Of a stretch of DNA of 64,000 nt, positions 47,661 to 61,200 are shown in pieces. The position numbers and the translations under genes were made by a program. Within the stretch, counting starts at the first letter, position 1, and each line of letters begins with the position of its first letter. This stretch comes from Dallia pectoralis (taxonomy: Eukaryota > Chordata > Actinopteri > Esociformes > Umbridae). The notes under the pieces were generated by a model that was given only the letters and a program-made list of their open reading frames with translations, had not been told where the DNA came from and did no database searches. The DNA is taken from positions 6,909,903-6,973,902 of the forward strand of contig CM055741.1 of the NCBI GenBank assembly GCA_029465975.1, given 5' to 3'.

Positions 47661-49230
47661 CTTTCGGGGATTCCAAAGCCAAACACGCAAATATCGCGAG
47701 GTTTGCGATTCCTAAAACGTTGACGTCATCATCACAAACTGACTTTGACAGCTGATGATTGAGATGAAAAGGCATCTTATTCTTATTACATCATTTATCA
47801 TTCATTCATACGACAACGCACGTCTAGTCAACCCCAAGCGACATTGATCCATATTAAAATCATATTAAGATCTCAAGGAGCCTAATTACCGAAATAAAAT
47901 GTATTTCAGCATTAGATAATGATGGCCCAAGGACGTATTGATTTTAAGAAGGTCCAGTGAGGCATCTTACGGAGTGCACACTATTTGCTTATCAGGTAAA
48001 TAGATATTTAGGAACTCAGGTAAAGGGGGGATTTGCCTAGGAGTGACTTTATGGTAACCTGACACCAGTGAGTTGGGGTCTAGTGTGCGGCCAGAGTCAG
48101 TTAATGAAACAAACTATGCCTCATTTTTGATAACCAATGTCCAATAAAGAATGTGGAGATCAAAGGCGTACTGGATGTTTATAATGATGTGTTGAACGTC
48201 GATACGTAGAGTTCAGAGTTTACATGGCATGTCAACAATCTCAGCCAACCCCAGCTGTTTCCCTTAGGGAACGCATCGCGGTGTGTGGTACAGAAGTGTG
48301 TCCCTCTAGCGGACACATACGGAATTACACACGTTTAATTTCAACGGTAGGCGGCTTCCGAAAAGGCTTGGGCTGTTATCTGTTCGTATATGATACAACA
48401 TGACATTTAGTCACGTTAAGTTTTTGGGAGCATAGCCACACAAAACACGAATGTGCGATTCACCCCGGGACAGTCTGTTTTAACCTGAAGAAAGGGAGCC
48501 TTGTTCTTGATTTTGACAAGTGGACCAACCGAACTGGGACATGAATAAACACACCAGCAGCAGCGACCTAACCCATTACAAGTTTTGGACGAATGCTTGA
48601 AACATATGGATTTAAACTGTTTTGTTGATATCCGTCGAGAAAAGGCGTTTCATACTACCGTACAAAAACTTTTTTTCTGTCAATTAAGCTTTTTTTGGCT
48701 GAAAACATGTCTAGATTACCATCTTGAGATTTCTTATATTGTTAGCGACCCGGATAGCGGACTAGCTAAAGGCTAAGTGCGTGGAACTGGGTGGAGATTT
48801 GGGCTAAATTTGGACTGAAGCTAATCCAGGCAGGTAACATTGACTAGCTAGTTAGCCAGCCACCGACCACGTATGTATGAGGTGTGTATCCAGCTTTATT
48901 ATGCCTATGTGTGTATTCCTATTCTGATTGATTGCGTGTTGTTGGGGGGAAGTTGCACATCGAAACTTTAATCACCTGCCAACAACAGAGTTGTGGAAAC
49001 AATGTGACCTCGTCCAATTAGCCGATCCTTGCTACCAAACGTGACTGCAACCCTGATATGCTCAGCCACTAGCCAGGCAATTTCAAATGGGTTATTCTGG
49101 GTGTTGTCCTCCATAGTTTGAAGAGCTGGAGGACTGGTTTTGGAATAATTGGACACGCTTTTCCCATCCCAGCACTACACGTGGGACAGAGACTGAGATC
49201 TGAAAGCAATCCAATCTGATGTTTTCCAAC
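47661..49230. promoter_or_regulatory. Shared upstream region of gga1 (-) and micall1 (+)
   Basis: About 1.57 kb separates the two start codons. The gga1 ATG sits in a short GC-rich patch (47640-47700, with CGCGAGG), suggesting its core promoter. Micall1 5' UTR sequence probably occupies the right-hand part. A 63-codon frame at 48585 has no recognised similarity. Confidence 0.5.
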
Positions 49231-52200
49231 ATGGGCTCGTTAAAGGCTCTGCAGGAATGGTGTCGGATACAATGTGAGAGTTACAACGATGTGGAGGTCA
49301 GGAACATGTCCACGTCCTTCCGGGATGGCCTGGCATTCTGTGCCATAATCCACCGATATAGACCGGATTTGATGTAAGTATTTTATTTCCCTATAATAAA
49401 CAGATTTTTATCTTAATGCATCCTTTTTTCAGAAACGATACATTAGGATACGTCGATCCAGTATCCATAGATTAACACATCAAGGCAAAACTTAGTTCTG
49501 ATTTGCCTTGACAAACTATAAAATGATCCAACATCAAGAACTAAACAATATGTAATGGTTTCTGTGTGGCAACATCATGGTAACAGTAACTAAACTGTAG
49601 CTGGGCACAACTTCTATACAGTCTAATGGTTTCTATAGTCTAATCCTATCAGAAGGACGCTCAGACACACTTGAGTTGAACCAAGTGCTTGGCTAAACTG
49701 ATCAAGCCTCAGGATTTATGCCATGGGGAATTTAGTGCTAGAGCAAGACTACAATCCGGATAATGTTGCATGGTCAACTAAATGTGTAACCTTTTTCTCA
49801 GGCCTGTGGAATGGAAACCGTTAAAACTCAGGCTAGATAATTGAATGCCGTGTGATTGGTCACGGTAAGGGTATTTTCTTTGTTGTTGCCAGAACCCACT
49901 CTTACTACCAGTGTTAATATGTAGAATAACTTATGCTCACCTACATAGCATTTCTGGCCACAATAATCACACAGCTGTATACTGCTGTAAACATTGGAAT
50001 GATTTGCATTTTAGGCCGTCATTACAAATACAGATTCTAAGGAGCTCAAGCTCATGGAGCGGGGAAATCTCCTTTGGCATTGGTTGTGTTCAGTCCAAGA
50101 CTAGGCTTAATCTGTGCCGGCAAAACCGTCCGTAAGTGTCCTGCATCTAATGTGGGTTGACGTTCCCGGCTTTGTCAGTAACAACACGCCCCTTTTCCTG
50201 TCTCTCACACAGCAACAATGCATGGTTGTTCACGCGTACATAGTTGGGTCACAAAGTCTCCATTAAAACAATTGCAGCGACGGGTTCCGGCGGCGTGGAC
50301 GCTGGTGAATCGAACTCTGTGTTATTCCAGAGTAGTCTCGTATCCGGGTGACGAACAGCACAGCGCACACCTCATCAGGTTGGAACGTTTGGCTGGGGGT
50401 TTAGTTTCCCATCATGCACCTTGCACTGTCGCACTATTATGTAAGGGCACAGCTTATTACTGTACCGCGAGCAAATCCTTCAGGGTACCCGCGGGGTCTT
50501 AAAAGTCTTAAAAAAGTCTTAAATTTAATATTCGAAAAATAAGGCCTTAAAAGTCTTAAATATCATTTATAAAGTATTAAATTTAGTTTACTAAGGTCTT
50601 AAATTTGTATTGTCCTTTCATAAAATTAAATATCTTAATGTCATAAATAACTTTGTTACGATAGTTTCGTTCAGTTATGTTACGTCAGTTTTCGACAGTA
50701 TCGTTACTGTTTACGTAAATGTATTGCCTTACGCTTTTGGCAGTAAACGTGTCTGTCACGTCCATACCATAGAATTAGCTCAAAATGGGAAAGTGTCGAT
50801 TTAAACCAACATGGCAGAATAATATAAAATATGACTGAGTTAAACCTGTTCCAGGCAATGACCGCGAGGCTCATTGCCGTTGGTGCCGAAAGTCTTTTAA
50901 ACTGGGGACAATGGGAGTTTTAGCTTTGGACTCTCATATGAAAAGCGTGAAGCACATTGCCACTGCTACAGCCCGCCAGCAGCAGGTGCCTATAGCACAG
51001 TTCTGTGAAAGCTCGTCAGCAACCTCAGGCACGGTGGCTACTGCTAGCAGCAGTGAAGACATCGCACCGTCGGTAGTGCAGCCTCCGTGTGTGAACCTGC
51101 AGGCTCATTGTGGATCTACGCCAACTCTACGGGCAGAGGTGGTTTGGATACTGAAAACCATTTCGGCCCACCACTCATATTCTTCAAATGAAGAAATTGC
51201 CACAATATTCAAAACAATGTTTCCAGACTCTAAGATTGCGTCTTCTTTCGCATGTGGGAGCAACAAGACGGCGTACATCACCAAATTTGGTTTGGCTCCG
51301 TTCATCACAAAACAACTGACTGACCAAGTCAACGACGCCACCTGCTTTGTTGTCATGTTTGACGAAAGCCTCAACAAAACCACAAAGACGAAACAGCTAG
51401 ACCTTCATCTGCGTTCAAAGAGGACCTTTATGCAGCAAATGCACATATTTTTGTTATTGTTTTATTGAGATTTATTATAAAACATTTTATTCAAGTCAAG
51501 TATTTGGTATGTAATTCTTTTGGTGTTAAATCCTTTCTAATTTTCCATTATCCTTTATATTTTTGCCGGTATGGCTGCTGAAGTTGGTCTTAAATGTCAT
51601 CATAAATGGTCTTAAAAAGGTCTTAAAAAGTCTTAAATTTAACTTGTGGAAACCTGGGGGAACCATGTCCTTAAATGGGCGCAAGTGAACGCCAAGCGTC
51701 CGTGACCTGCTGTTATGATGTCATGCTGCAGCGGTACTTTACTTTTCACCTGTCCTGGCACGAGATTACCTGACGCCAGCGTCTCCACGGGCAGGTGAAC
51801 TGGCTGCTTGTGCGGGTCATACTACGCGATCCGGCTGTTCGGGTCAAACGTTAAAGGTATTTCCCTTGATGTCTGGAGTTTTTTCTGCCGCACCGGCCTG
51901 ATGATCCGTCCAATGGGCCTCTCTGCGGCTGTCCTCGCTCGGCCTGATCTAAACGGACAGTTAATCAGTGTAATCTGCATCAATGGGCCTTCGCCTGCCA
52001 ACTCAGCTCTCATGTTACTCGGGTCAGTTGGTGTACTGAAGAGCACAGCCCCCCCACCGCTGCTACAGTCGATCCCGAGTCGATCCCGAGTCGATCCCGA
52101 GTCGATCCCGAGTCGATCCCGAGTCGATCCCGAGTCGATCCCGAGTCGATCCCGAGTCGATCCCGAGTCGATCCCGAGTCGATCCCGAGTCGATCCTCGT

Positions 52201-55200
52201 TGTGGACAGTTTCTCCAGGGGAATTGGTATGCAAAGACTGTTTGGGGATAAACTAGTAGGGACACCGTCATTCGCATGTTCCGTCAAAAGAGCCAGTGTT
52301 TGACCCGGGCCTGGTGTGATTTCACCGCTCAACTGGTCTCATACGTTTACTTTTTTTCATCTGATCTGTCATTCTCTGCTTCCTGCACGCATGACACTGT
52401 TAGCCTCCTTTATTGCCTCTTTTCCGTGTTTCAGTTCCCCTTCCCACGTGGCCATTCTCTGTTTTTGTTAATCATGGTTTTACCTCAGTCTTAAACTGTT
52501 CATTACCTCAGTATCAAACTGTCCACTGCCTCAGTATCAAACTGTTCATTACCTCAGTCTTAAACTGTTCATTACCTCAGTATCAAACTGTTCACTACCT
52601 CTGTATCAAACTGTTCACTACCTCTGTATCAAACTGTCCTCTACCTCTGTATCAAACTGTCCACTACCTCTGTATCAAACTGTCCACTACCTCTGTATCA
52701 AACTGTCCACTACCTCGGTATCAAATTTTCATCTACCGCTATATTAAACTGTTCATGTCCTCAGTCTTTCAATGTTCTCATCTTCATACCCTCAGCTAAA
52801 CCTGACCTGACAATATATGCGCCATCCCGCTTGTTATTCAAGATCTCCTCTATGCTGATGTTCTCTTTCTATTGTCCACATGATAATGTTCCTGGTGCTG
52901 TACACAGGACACGTGTTGTCTGCGAGCTACGTTTATGTCTAACTATACATGCAGGCCTGAGCACATGCAGGCCTGAGCTATTGCCTGTTAGCATTCACTA
53001 TGGTCAACACACAGAGCTCTGGGCTTGGTACTTGGAGGACGGTAGACTCCGGTGACACTGGCAGTCCCTTTGCCAAAAATAATTTCTGTGTGGTTTCAGT
53101 TTGCTCTCTCCTTCCTGCACCTTCATGTCATGTTCTCTGCAGGCCCAGCTGCTCCGAGCAGAGAGGTGTTGCCTGAAGATTTCAGGTTGCAGGTTGCAAA
53201 ACTTTAAGTCATAGCGTACTCGCTGGTAGCGTGTTTGTGTGTGCACTTTAGCACCGATGATATACAGTAGGCCGTGACTGCGGGTGTTAGTGTGTGTGTG
53301 TGTGTGTCCTCATGTGAGTGACAAGGCGGTAAGTCAGGACGACTAAGCTAAGTGCATTTGCGACCATGGGAGTCAGATTAGAGAGAACAGAGCTACTTTG
53401 TGCTGCCGGCTCATTCCAGTCTGTGGGCTCAGACTGGCTGTGCCCTGGGATGTTTTTCCGAGGCCTAACAGGGAACCGACAAGCCAGATCAAACTGGCCC
53501 TCGCCAAGTCTGCGGTGCTGTTTTTCCTACCTCCTACCACCAGAGCCGACCCGTCGGGTCCAAAACTAACTCACCAATGTTCCGGGAGGCATCCCAATTC
53601 GCCCGCTATTCCCTAGGTGGTACATCATTACCTGTGAGATGTGAAGTAGGGCACTGTGAGGAGATTGGGATGGAGCCGAGGTTTATAGCAGGATGTTGAC
53701 TATGGGGGGCCCTGGGTTTGAGTTCCTCGCTCCAGGCCCTTCAACCAGCCACGTACTCATTATGAAGTCACTTGCTCTGGGTGGGACGTTTCAACACAGG
53801 CCCTGTGCACTGAAATGTTCTGTCCATTTGGGCCTTAGGTGCACGTCTTGTCAGAATCTGAACGTGTGATTTCACGTGGACGGCTAAACGCCGGGGCGAA
53901 CACGTAACCATGGCGTCAGAGCGACGTCTCTGCCCTGGCGACTGGTTAAACGAGCACTCAGGCGAGATCATGATAGACATCTCCGTCGAGAGTACAAGTC
54001 CTGTTATGGCCGGACCTGTTGGCCGTACGTCATCCCACTCGAAGTTGTCGACGTGATGTCCGGAGGCTATGAGTGTATTATTCTTAGACGGTGTACTTTA
54101 TTCTGTTTGTTTCAGAGACTTCGACTCCCTCTCCAAAGAGAACGTCTACGAAAACAATCGTCTGGTAAGTCACATGTTTACACTTCTGACACGCTGACTA
54201 ACCCAGAGACAGAGGCCTATAAATAGCTATTAGACGTGAACCAGACAGTGACTTCATGTTGTCAGATATTGTAATTGGGTGTGACAAGTCAGTCAGTGTG
54301 GTCGACCTCGCTGCTTGGCTTTCTGTTGTTGTTGTTGTTTTGCTTTAATCCTTTGAGTTCACGTGTGTGGGCGGAGTCTCCGTGGGTTCTTTGGAAATTA
54401 TATTCATTCAAATCCGTCTCTGCGTGTTTCCTGTCGGCCTGAACATTGGAGAGACTTACTCTTTTTGGTTTGAGCCAAACATAAGTTGGGAGAAAATGAA
54501 AAATGGGAATATGAACATAAGAATATGCCTGACAATCATTACAAACGAAATGTTTCCAACTGTTAAATGACTTAAGATGACTATTGCGCTGTCATTGAGT
54601 AGGCTTTAGCTACCTGGAGCAACTCTCCAACTGACCCTGTTAGTAGCTGCTGGCTGCTACGACCAATATTTCTCTCCATATATAATTCCAAGGCCTTTTC
54701 AGGTTAGCGACAGGGCATGGTTGGAAGCCGCCCGTTCTGCTAGCTGCGGTTCACCTAAAGTGTATGTAGTTCCATACTCATTGACCAGAGGTTCCCAACC
54801 AGGGGGACTAGGACCCATATGGGTACGTCAAGCAAAGCAAGGTTCTGTTGGTGGTCTAGTAACTGAAAACGGTTTGGAACCACTGTTGTAGGGCTGGTCA
54901 GAAGTAGTGACATTGAGGCAATATGATTCCATTTGGGACACGTAAATGGTCTTTAATTACTACCCTAACCAGAGTTTGCTTTATCCAGAACCCAAAGTCT
55001 TCACTTATTTTTTACAAAAAGTGTTTTAGGGGTATTTCATGGTATGCAAATCAATATCCTATCGATCAGTGGAAAGACGCCGAACACGGCTGTTTGCCCC
55101 GATGCAAAGCTTGTTTACGGAGTTTCCATAAGTCCGTCTCATTTCCTGTTTACTGGCCTGCAGGCAGGTTATTGTCTTAACCCCATTGTGTCGCTACCGT

Positions 55201-58200
55201 GCCGAGTCCTGGGAAAAGACCCCAGCTGCCAACACGCCATTAAGGACTTCATTTCCTCTGCGGAAAGTTTCATTAGTACTCCGACGAGATCGTTATCCAG
55301 CCAATTGTTCGGACGGCAGACTTTAACATTTCATTACGCGCGCCTAACGTTGAGGTTTCGTCTGAAGCAGAGGGGTCAGCACGACAGTTTGTCTGTTTAA
55401 ATCTCTCTTTGTCTCTCTTCTGTATCTCTCTCTCTCTCTCTCTGCGTGTCTTTGTCTCTGTGCTTTGCCCTCCCCCGCCCCTAGGCATTTGCCATAGCCG
55501 AGTCGGAGCTGGGCATCCCGGCCCTGTTGGACCCGGAGGACATGGTGTCCATGAAAGTGCCCGACAGACTGAGTGTCATCACCTACGTCTCCCAGTACTA
55601 CAACTTCTTCACCAACAAGTCGCACGGTGGGCGGAGCTTTGGGCGGAGCTTTGGGTGGGGGGGCTGTCTTACATTAAACACACATGCATATGTTCACCGG
55701 GCACGAGTGTCGGATAACGTGTAACGTGTAGATGCGACGATCAGTAAAGCAGCAAGCTGGAATATGTGCGTCTTCTGTATTAGCAAGTGTTTCTTATTTC
55801 AAATCTCCCATTTCTCAGAGGTGGGCTTCTTAGATCGGAAGATACCCTCCCATGTTCTACTAAACACGGTCCGGTTTTCTAGTGGGACTAAGGCCCTGTT
55901 TACCACATGTTACATTTATATGTTTTACAGGAAGTGACCACAGGCTAAGATTGCAATGTGAAACGACCCATTCAATTAAGCAGATATCTGTTCTAGATGG
56001 GGATGGAGGACGTTAGAGGGTCCATTCATAAATATTTGCCTGTGATCGTCTTTGCACTAAATATAATGAAATCGAGCAGTGATTGAGTGAAGGAAATGAA
56101 AAGTATCTATCGGTTTTTGTTAATGGCGTTATTACGTTAGCCTTCTCGTAAAATATCCCACCCGCTGTTTACGTGTACGTGCTTCCAGGTTCCTCCAATG
56201 ACATGAGCACATTTGTAACTGGTCTCTGAAAAGAGTCCTGTGGGCTTTTTAAGTGAACCGAAATCTGCAGTAGTGACAACTTTGTTATAAAAAGGGCTTA
56301 ATAAAATAAATGTGATTGATTGATTGAGTAGAAGGATGCAGGGACTTGATTATATCAGATGTTAACTGACAGAAAATCAATGTCTTTGTCTCTCCTGTAG
56401 CCAATCCCCCCTGCATGAAGAGGCCCAGTGGTACAGGCCACATTGAGCCTGCCCTTAAGAGACCTGTCACCCCTCTGGAGGACAGAGTGGTTGAGCCCAA
56501 GGTAACAGCTTAGGTGGTATCAGCTTGCATGTACATATTCCCTAATAACACAACCAGCTGTGTTGGAGGACTACATCGATTTAACCCCTAAATGGTTGTT
56601 AGAAATATTGCAAATTAATTGTGTCTGTTAAACATTCTGGGCGACACGTTTGTGCTTTGACTACTGGGACAAGAGCTGAGATGCATGGGTGGATGAGGTA
56701 ATGTCGCCCGTGTCAAGAGAAGTGTGTGGTGGTCTGTTATCAACGACCATGATATCGCCTGTTTCATGATAACCAGCTGTTGTATATATCATCTGTTAGA
56801 CACTGCTACTGACCAATAGCTGGAGGCTAACCCTACAGGATATAACCAGCTGGTGTATATATCATCTGTTAGACACTGCTACTGACCAATAGCTGGAGGC
56901 TAACCCTACAGGATATAACCAGCTGGTGTATATATCATCTGTTAGACACTGCTACTGACCAATAGCTGGAGGCTAACCCTACAGGATATAACCAGCTGGT
57001 GTATATATCATCTGTTAGACACTGCCCATATCTCACAAGGTTCTCCTGTCGTTTTTTAGAGGAGTAAGTATATAAAGATGGCCTTTGTATCCTCTCTCTT
57101 CTCTTTTTGCATGCCCTCTCTATGACCCCCCCTTCCCCCACGTCTTCCATCACGACCTCCCACGCTATAGATGGAAATCCACTCCTCTTCTTCCTCCTCA
57201 CCTTCCTCTCCCTCCTGTCCTCTGTTCACCCCCCCTCTCTCTGGCCCTGGGTCTAGACAGTAGGGTGTGGGGGGGTCCTTTTTGAACTTTTACCTTTAAT
57301 CTGTTGTGCATTAACAAACCGTAACAAAAAAAACTTTTATACCACTAACGTCACGTGCCAAGTTTGAAAACATGCTGCTAAGTCTTAATCTAAAAAAAAG
57401 GCTAACAGAGTTTCGGACATTACTAATGCTAGTTTTATACTACAATTTTCTAATCACCTGCTAGTTTTTAACTTAGTGCTTGCTACTTCTCCTCTAAACC
57501 CCTCTCGGTTTTTATGTCAAGCCAATAAACCTTTGCAATGAATACAAACATTAATGTAGCTAGCTAAGACAATAAACAGACCTGGTGATTACGAGGAAGA
57601 CAATGATGAAGACTAGCGTGGTTTATCTAAAGTAAGCAGAATGAAATCCTCGATCCTGACTCCGTGTTGTGATCTCCCCACCTGAACCCCCCCCCTCGTC
57701 CCCGTCCTCTCCATTTCCCCTTTGTGGCCCCCCCACTGTGTTTCTCCCTCGCCCGGGGCGGCCTGCCTGCGACCGTACCAGCTGACTCAGACGGACACGG
57801 AGGGAGAGGGACAGGCGAGGAGGAGCACCCTGAGCAGCCCGTGTGCAGCATGCCAGAGGCACGTCCACCTGGTGCAGAGGTTCCTGGTCGACGGCCGGCT
57901 GTACCACCGCAACTGTTTCAGGTTAGTGTGTGTGTGCGGGTGTGTGTGTGTGTGCGGGTGTGCGTGCGTGCGGTGGCAGTGCTTCTGCTATATAAATGAA
58001 TATCTTAATACTATACCTGTGATATTCCAAACACCATCACCAACTCAGTTGAAAACAACAGGACTTGTCTGTATCTGAGAACGACATCGACCACAGATTT
58101 CAAACTGCCGCCTCGCAATGAAACACTATGGTACGGGGTCACTATGGTACGGGGTCACTATGGTACGGGGTCACTATGGTACGGGGTCACTATGGTACGG

Positions 58201-61200
58201 GGTCACTATGGTACGGGGTCACTATGGTACGGGGTCACTATGGTACGGGGTCACTATGGTACGGGTCCACTATGGTACGGGTCCACTATGGTACGGGTCC
58301 ACTATGGTACGGGTCCACTATGGTACGGGGTAACTATGGTACGGGGTAACTATGGTACGGGGTAACTATGGTACGGGGTAACTATGGTACGGGGTCTCTA
58401 TGGTACGGGTTCAATATGGTACGGGTTCACTATGGTACGGGGTAACTATGGTACGGGGTCTCTATGGTACGGGTTCACTATGGTACGGGTTCACTATGGT
58501 ACGGGTTCACTATGGTACGGGGTAACTATGGTACGGGGTCTCTATGGTACGGGTTCACTATGGTACGGGTTCACTATGGTACGGGGTCACTATAGCACAA
58601 GGTCACCGTTGCCCTGGGTTATTGTCTGTGCCTGTTGTGTTTCTCTCTCTCAGGTGCCGGGAGTGTAGCAGCACACTGTTGCCTGGATCCTACAAAACAG
58701 GAAGTGAGGTCGGCTCGCTGGTCTGCACACATCACTTTGCCATGTCTGCCTCAGCCAGTCAGAACGGCCGTCCCGACCTCAGCAAGCGACCTTCAGTGAT
58801 TTCATCTGTCAGGATTGGTCGACCCTCACCTCCGCAAACTCCTCCTGGAAGGAACCAGGAAGCTGAGGCCTCTCCCCCCAGCGAGACCGCACCCCCAAAA
58901 GAGACCACGCCTCCAGAAGAGACCACGCCTCCAGAAGAGACCACGCCTCCAGAAGAGACCACGCCTCCAGAAGAGACCACGCCTCCAGAAGAGACCACGC
59001 CTCCAGAAGAGACCACGCCTCCAGAAGAGACCACGCCTCCAGAAGAGACCACGCCTCCAGAAGAGACCACGCCTCCAGAAGAGACCACGCCTCCAGAAGA
59101 GACCACGTCTTCAAAAGAGACCACATACCCAAAAGAGACCACGCCTCCGAAAGAGATCCCAACCCAAATAGAGACCACAACCCCAGAAGATATTTCGGGC
59201 CAGGAGGGCATCATCAATGATTCAACACTGTGTCCCACCTCCTCGACAAAAGAGAGGGATAACGGCACAGTAGGAGAGCCCAAACCTCCACCATCAGCCT
59301 CGGGTCCTCCCAATCCTTTTGACGATAGTGAGGAAGAGGCGGAGGAGGGAATTGCAGTGGAGACTCGGATGCCAGCGAAAGACGCAGCCAACGGAGTCCT
59401 CCCGCCCACGCCTGTCTGTCGACCAGATGACAACCGACCGATCCCAGCACCTCGACACGTGGCACATCGCTCCCCTCCCCCTCGCCCCACCCCTAGGGCC
59501 CGCCCACCACGTGTTGACAACCTGGCGGTCAATGGTGAGTGGTTGGATGGTGTGGGGTGGGGCTTCTTTTCTTTTTTTCTACCACAGGGCTCCATTGTGA
59601 ATGTCACCTGTTACTTTGATTGGCAGGTGATGTTGCTGAGCACCGGAGGTCTCTACCTGTGGCCCCCAGACCTCGGGACCGATCCCACTCCCCAGGAAGG
59701 TACAGTACAATACTGGCCACCCCCCTCTGTTGTCGTTCTGCTGGGAGTTCTGTTAAACCAGGCAGTTAGGGAGATGTGCCGGTCTCAAACCCGACCGTCG
59801 CCTGCGTTATATGTTCATGTCATTAACATGTTATGGGTTTTTCCGTCTAGTCATGTTTGTCATCGGTTATGTGGCTAAAACGTCTTTCTTTTTGTTTGTT
59901 ATTGTTTGTTTTTGTATGTTTGTTCTTTGCGTATTCATGTGGGTCATTTCTTTGTTTTCACTTTTTGGTCTGTGTTTATTCTTTCTCAGTGCCAGCCTCT
60001 CCAGTGAAGTCCTGAAACCGCCCAACCCGCCCTGGCTGGCCCTTGTCCAATCCCAAGAGCCCAAGAAAAAACCCGCTCCTCCCCCTCCTCCTGGAGGGGC
60101 CACACCCCCCCACGCTGGTTCGCTAGCTTCTCTGAAAGAGCAGTGCTCTCCAGCCGCCCCCTCTTTGGTTCCCGCCAATCCCTTTGACGATGACGATGAA
60201 GTGGAGGAGGTGGGGCAAGGGCAGGGGTCGGTTTCGGGTTTGGTGCCGCCTACCGTGGTGGTGAGCCACCCCTGGTACAGCATCTCCCAGGCTGCAGACG
60301 CTCCTCCAGGACCGGAAACCCCGCCCAGTGGCTCGCCCCGCTCTGCAAGCCCCGGAGGCTCCAAGAGCAAGAAGCGTGCAGCGCCACCTAAACCCATCCC
60401 AAAGTCCGCCAGTTCCAACTCAGGTCAGTGGGCCGGTGAAACAAACTGCAGGGCCTGGTAGATTTGCAGGTGTGAGTGAAATTACCCGAGTCTATATCCC
60501 GTACGTCAATCAGAATGTTACCGTTCGATGTGTGTATTTGTGGATGTTCAGTCTGTTTTTCTTCCCGTTTCTATTCAAATCCTCTATCTTTCCCCTTCGT
60601 TTCGATCCTTCTTTCCCCACTCCCCTTTCTGGTGGTTGCTATTGCTCTGCTCTTTAGCCCTTCCTCACTCTCAGCCGTCCTCTTCCTCTCCATCTCCTGC
60701 TATTAGTATCGAGAGCCTATCCACTGCCTCTGACCATAGCTCCTCCCACCCGGCTTCCCTGGGGGGCGGGGCCGGCTGTGTCCTGGACAACCCTGTCACT
60801 AAGTGTGTATCGGAGCCTTCCATCTGCGGGCCCGGTGGTGGCTCCGCCCCCTCCCCGGCCACCTCAGCCGACCGCCTATCCCAGGGCCTCTCCCCGCCTC
60901 CCCCACCAGCCATTACCAGCTCTGCCCCGGCCACTCCGCAGAGCAACCGGAGCACCAGGCCCCCACCGCCGAGGCCCCCGGCCACACCTAGCCCCCTGGC
61001 GTCCTCTAGCGCTGCCCCAGTTCCACCCCCTAAGGTGAGGGTTCTAGACCGCTGCCGGTCCTCAGCGGAAGGGAACCAATAACTCAACGCGACTGTCTGT
61101 GTGTCGGTCTCTCCTCGTACAGCGGACATGCAAGGAGAATCCCTTCAACAGGAAAGCCTCTCCTTCCCCGGGGGCCACTCCTAAGAGCCGGCCCCCTAGA

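Noticed and set aside
49219..49233. Upstream in-frame ATG (49219) as the micall1 start
   Set aside because: Its context is weak (C at -3, T at +4), while ATG 49231 has A at -3 and G at +4 and fits the family N-terminus better.
58759..59607. 282-codon minus-strand open frame
   Set aside because: It is the antisense shadow of micall1 exon 6; its Ser/Gly/Val repeats mirror the coding 18-bp array.
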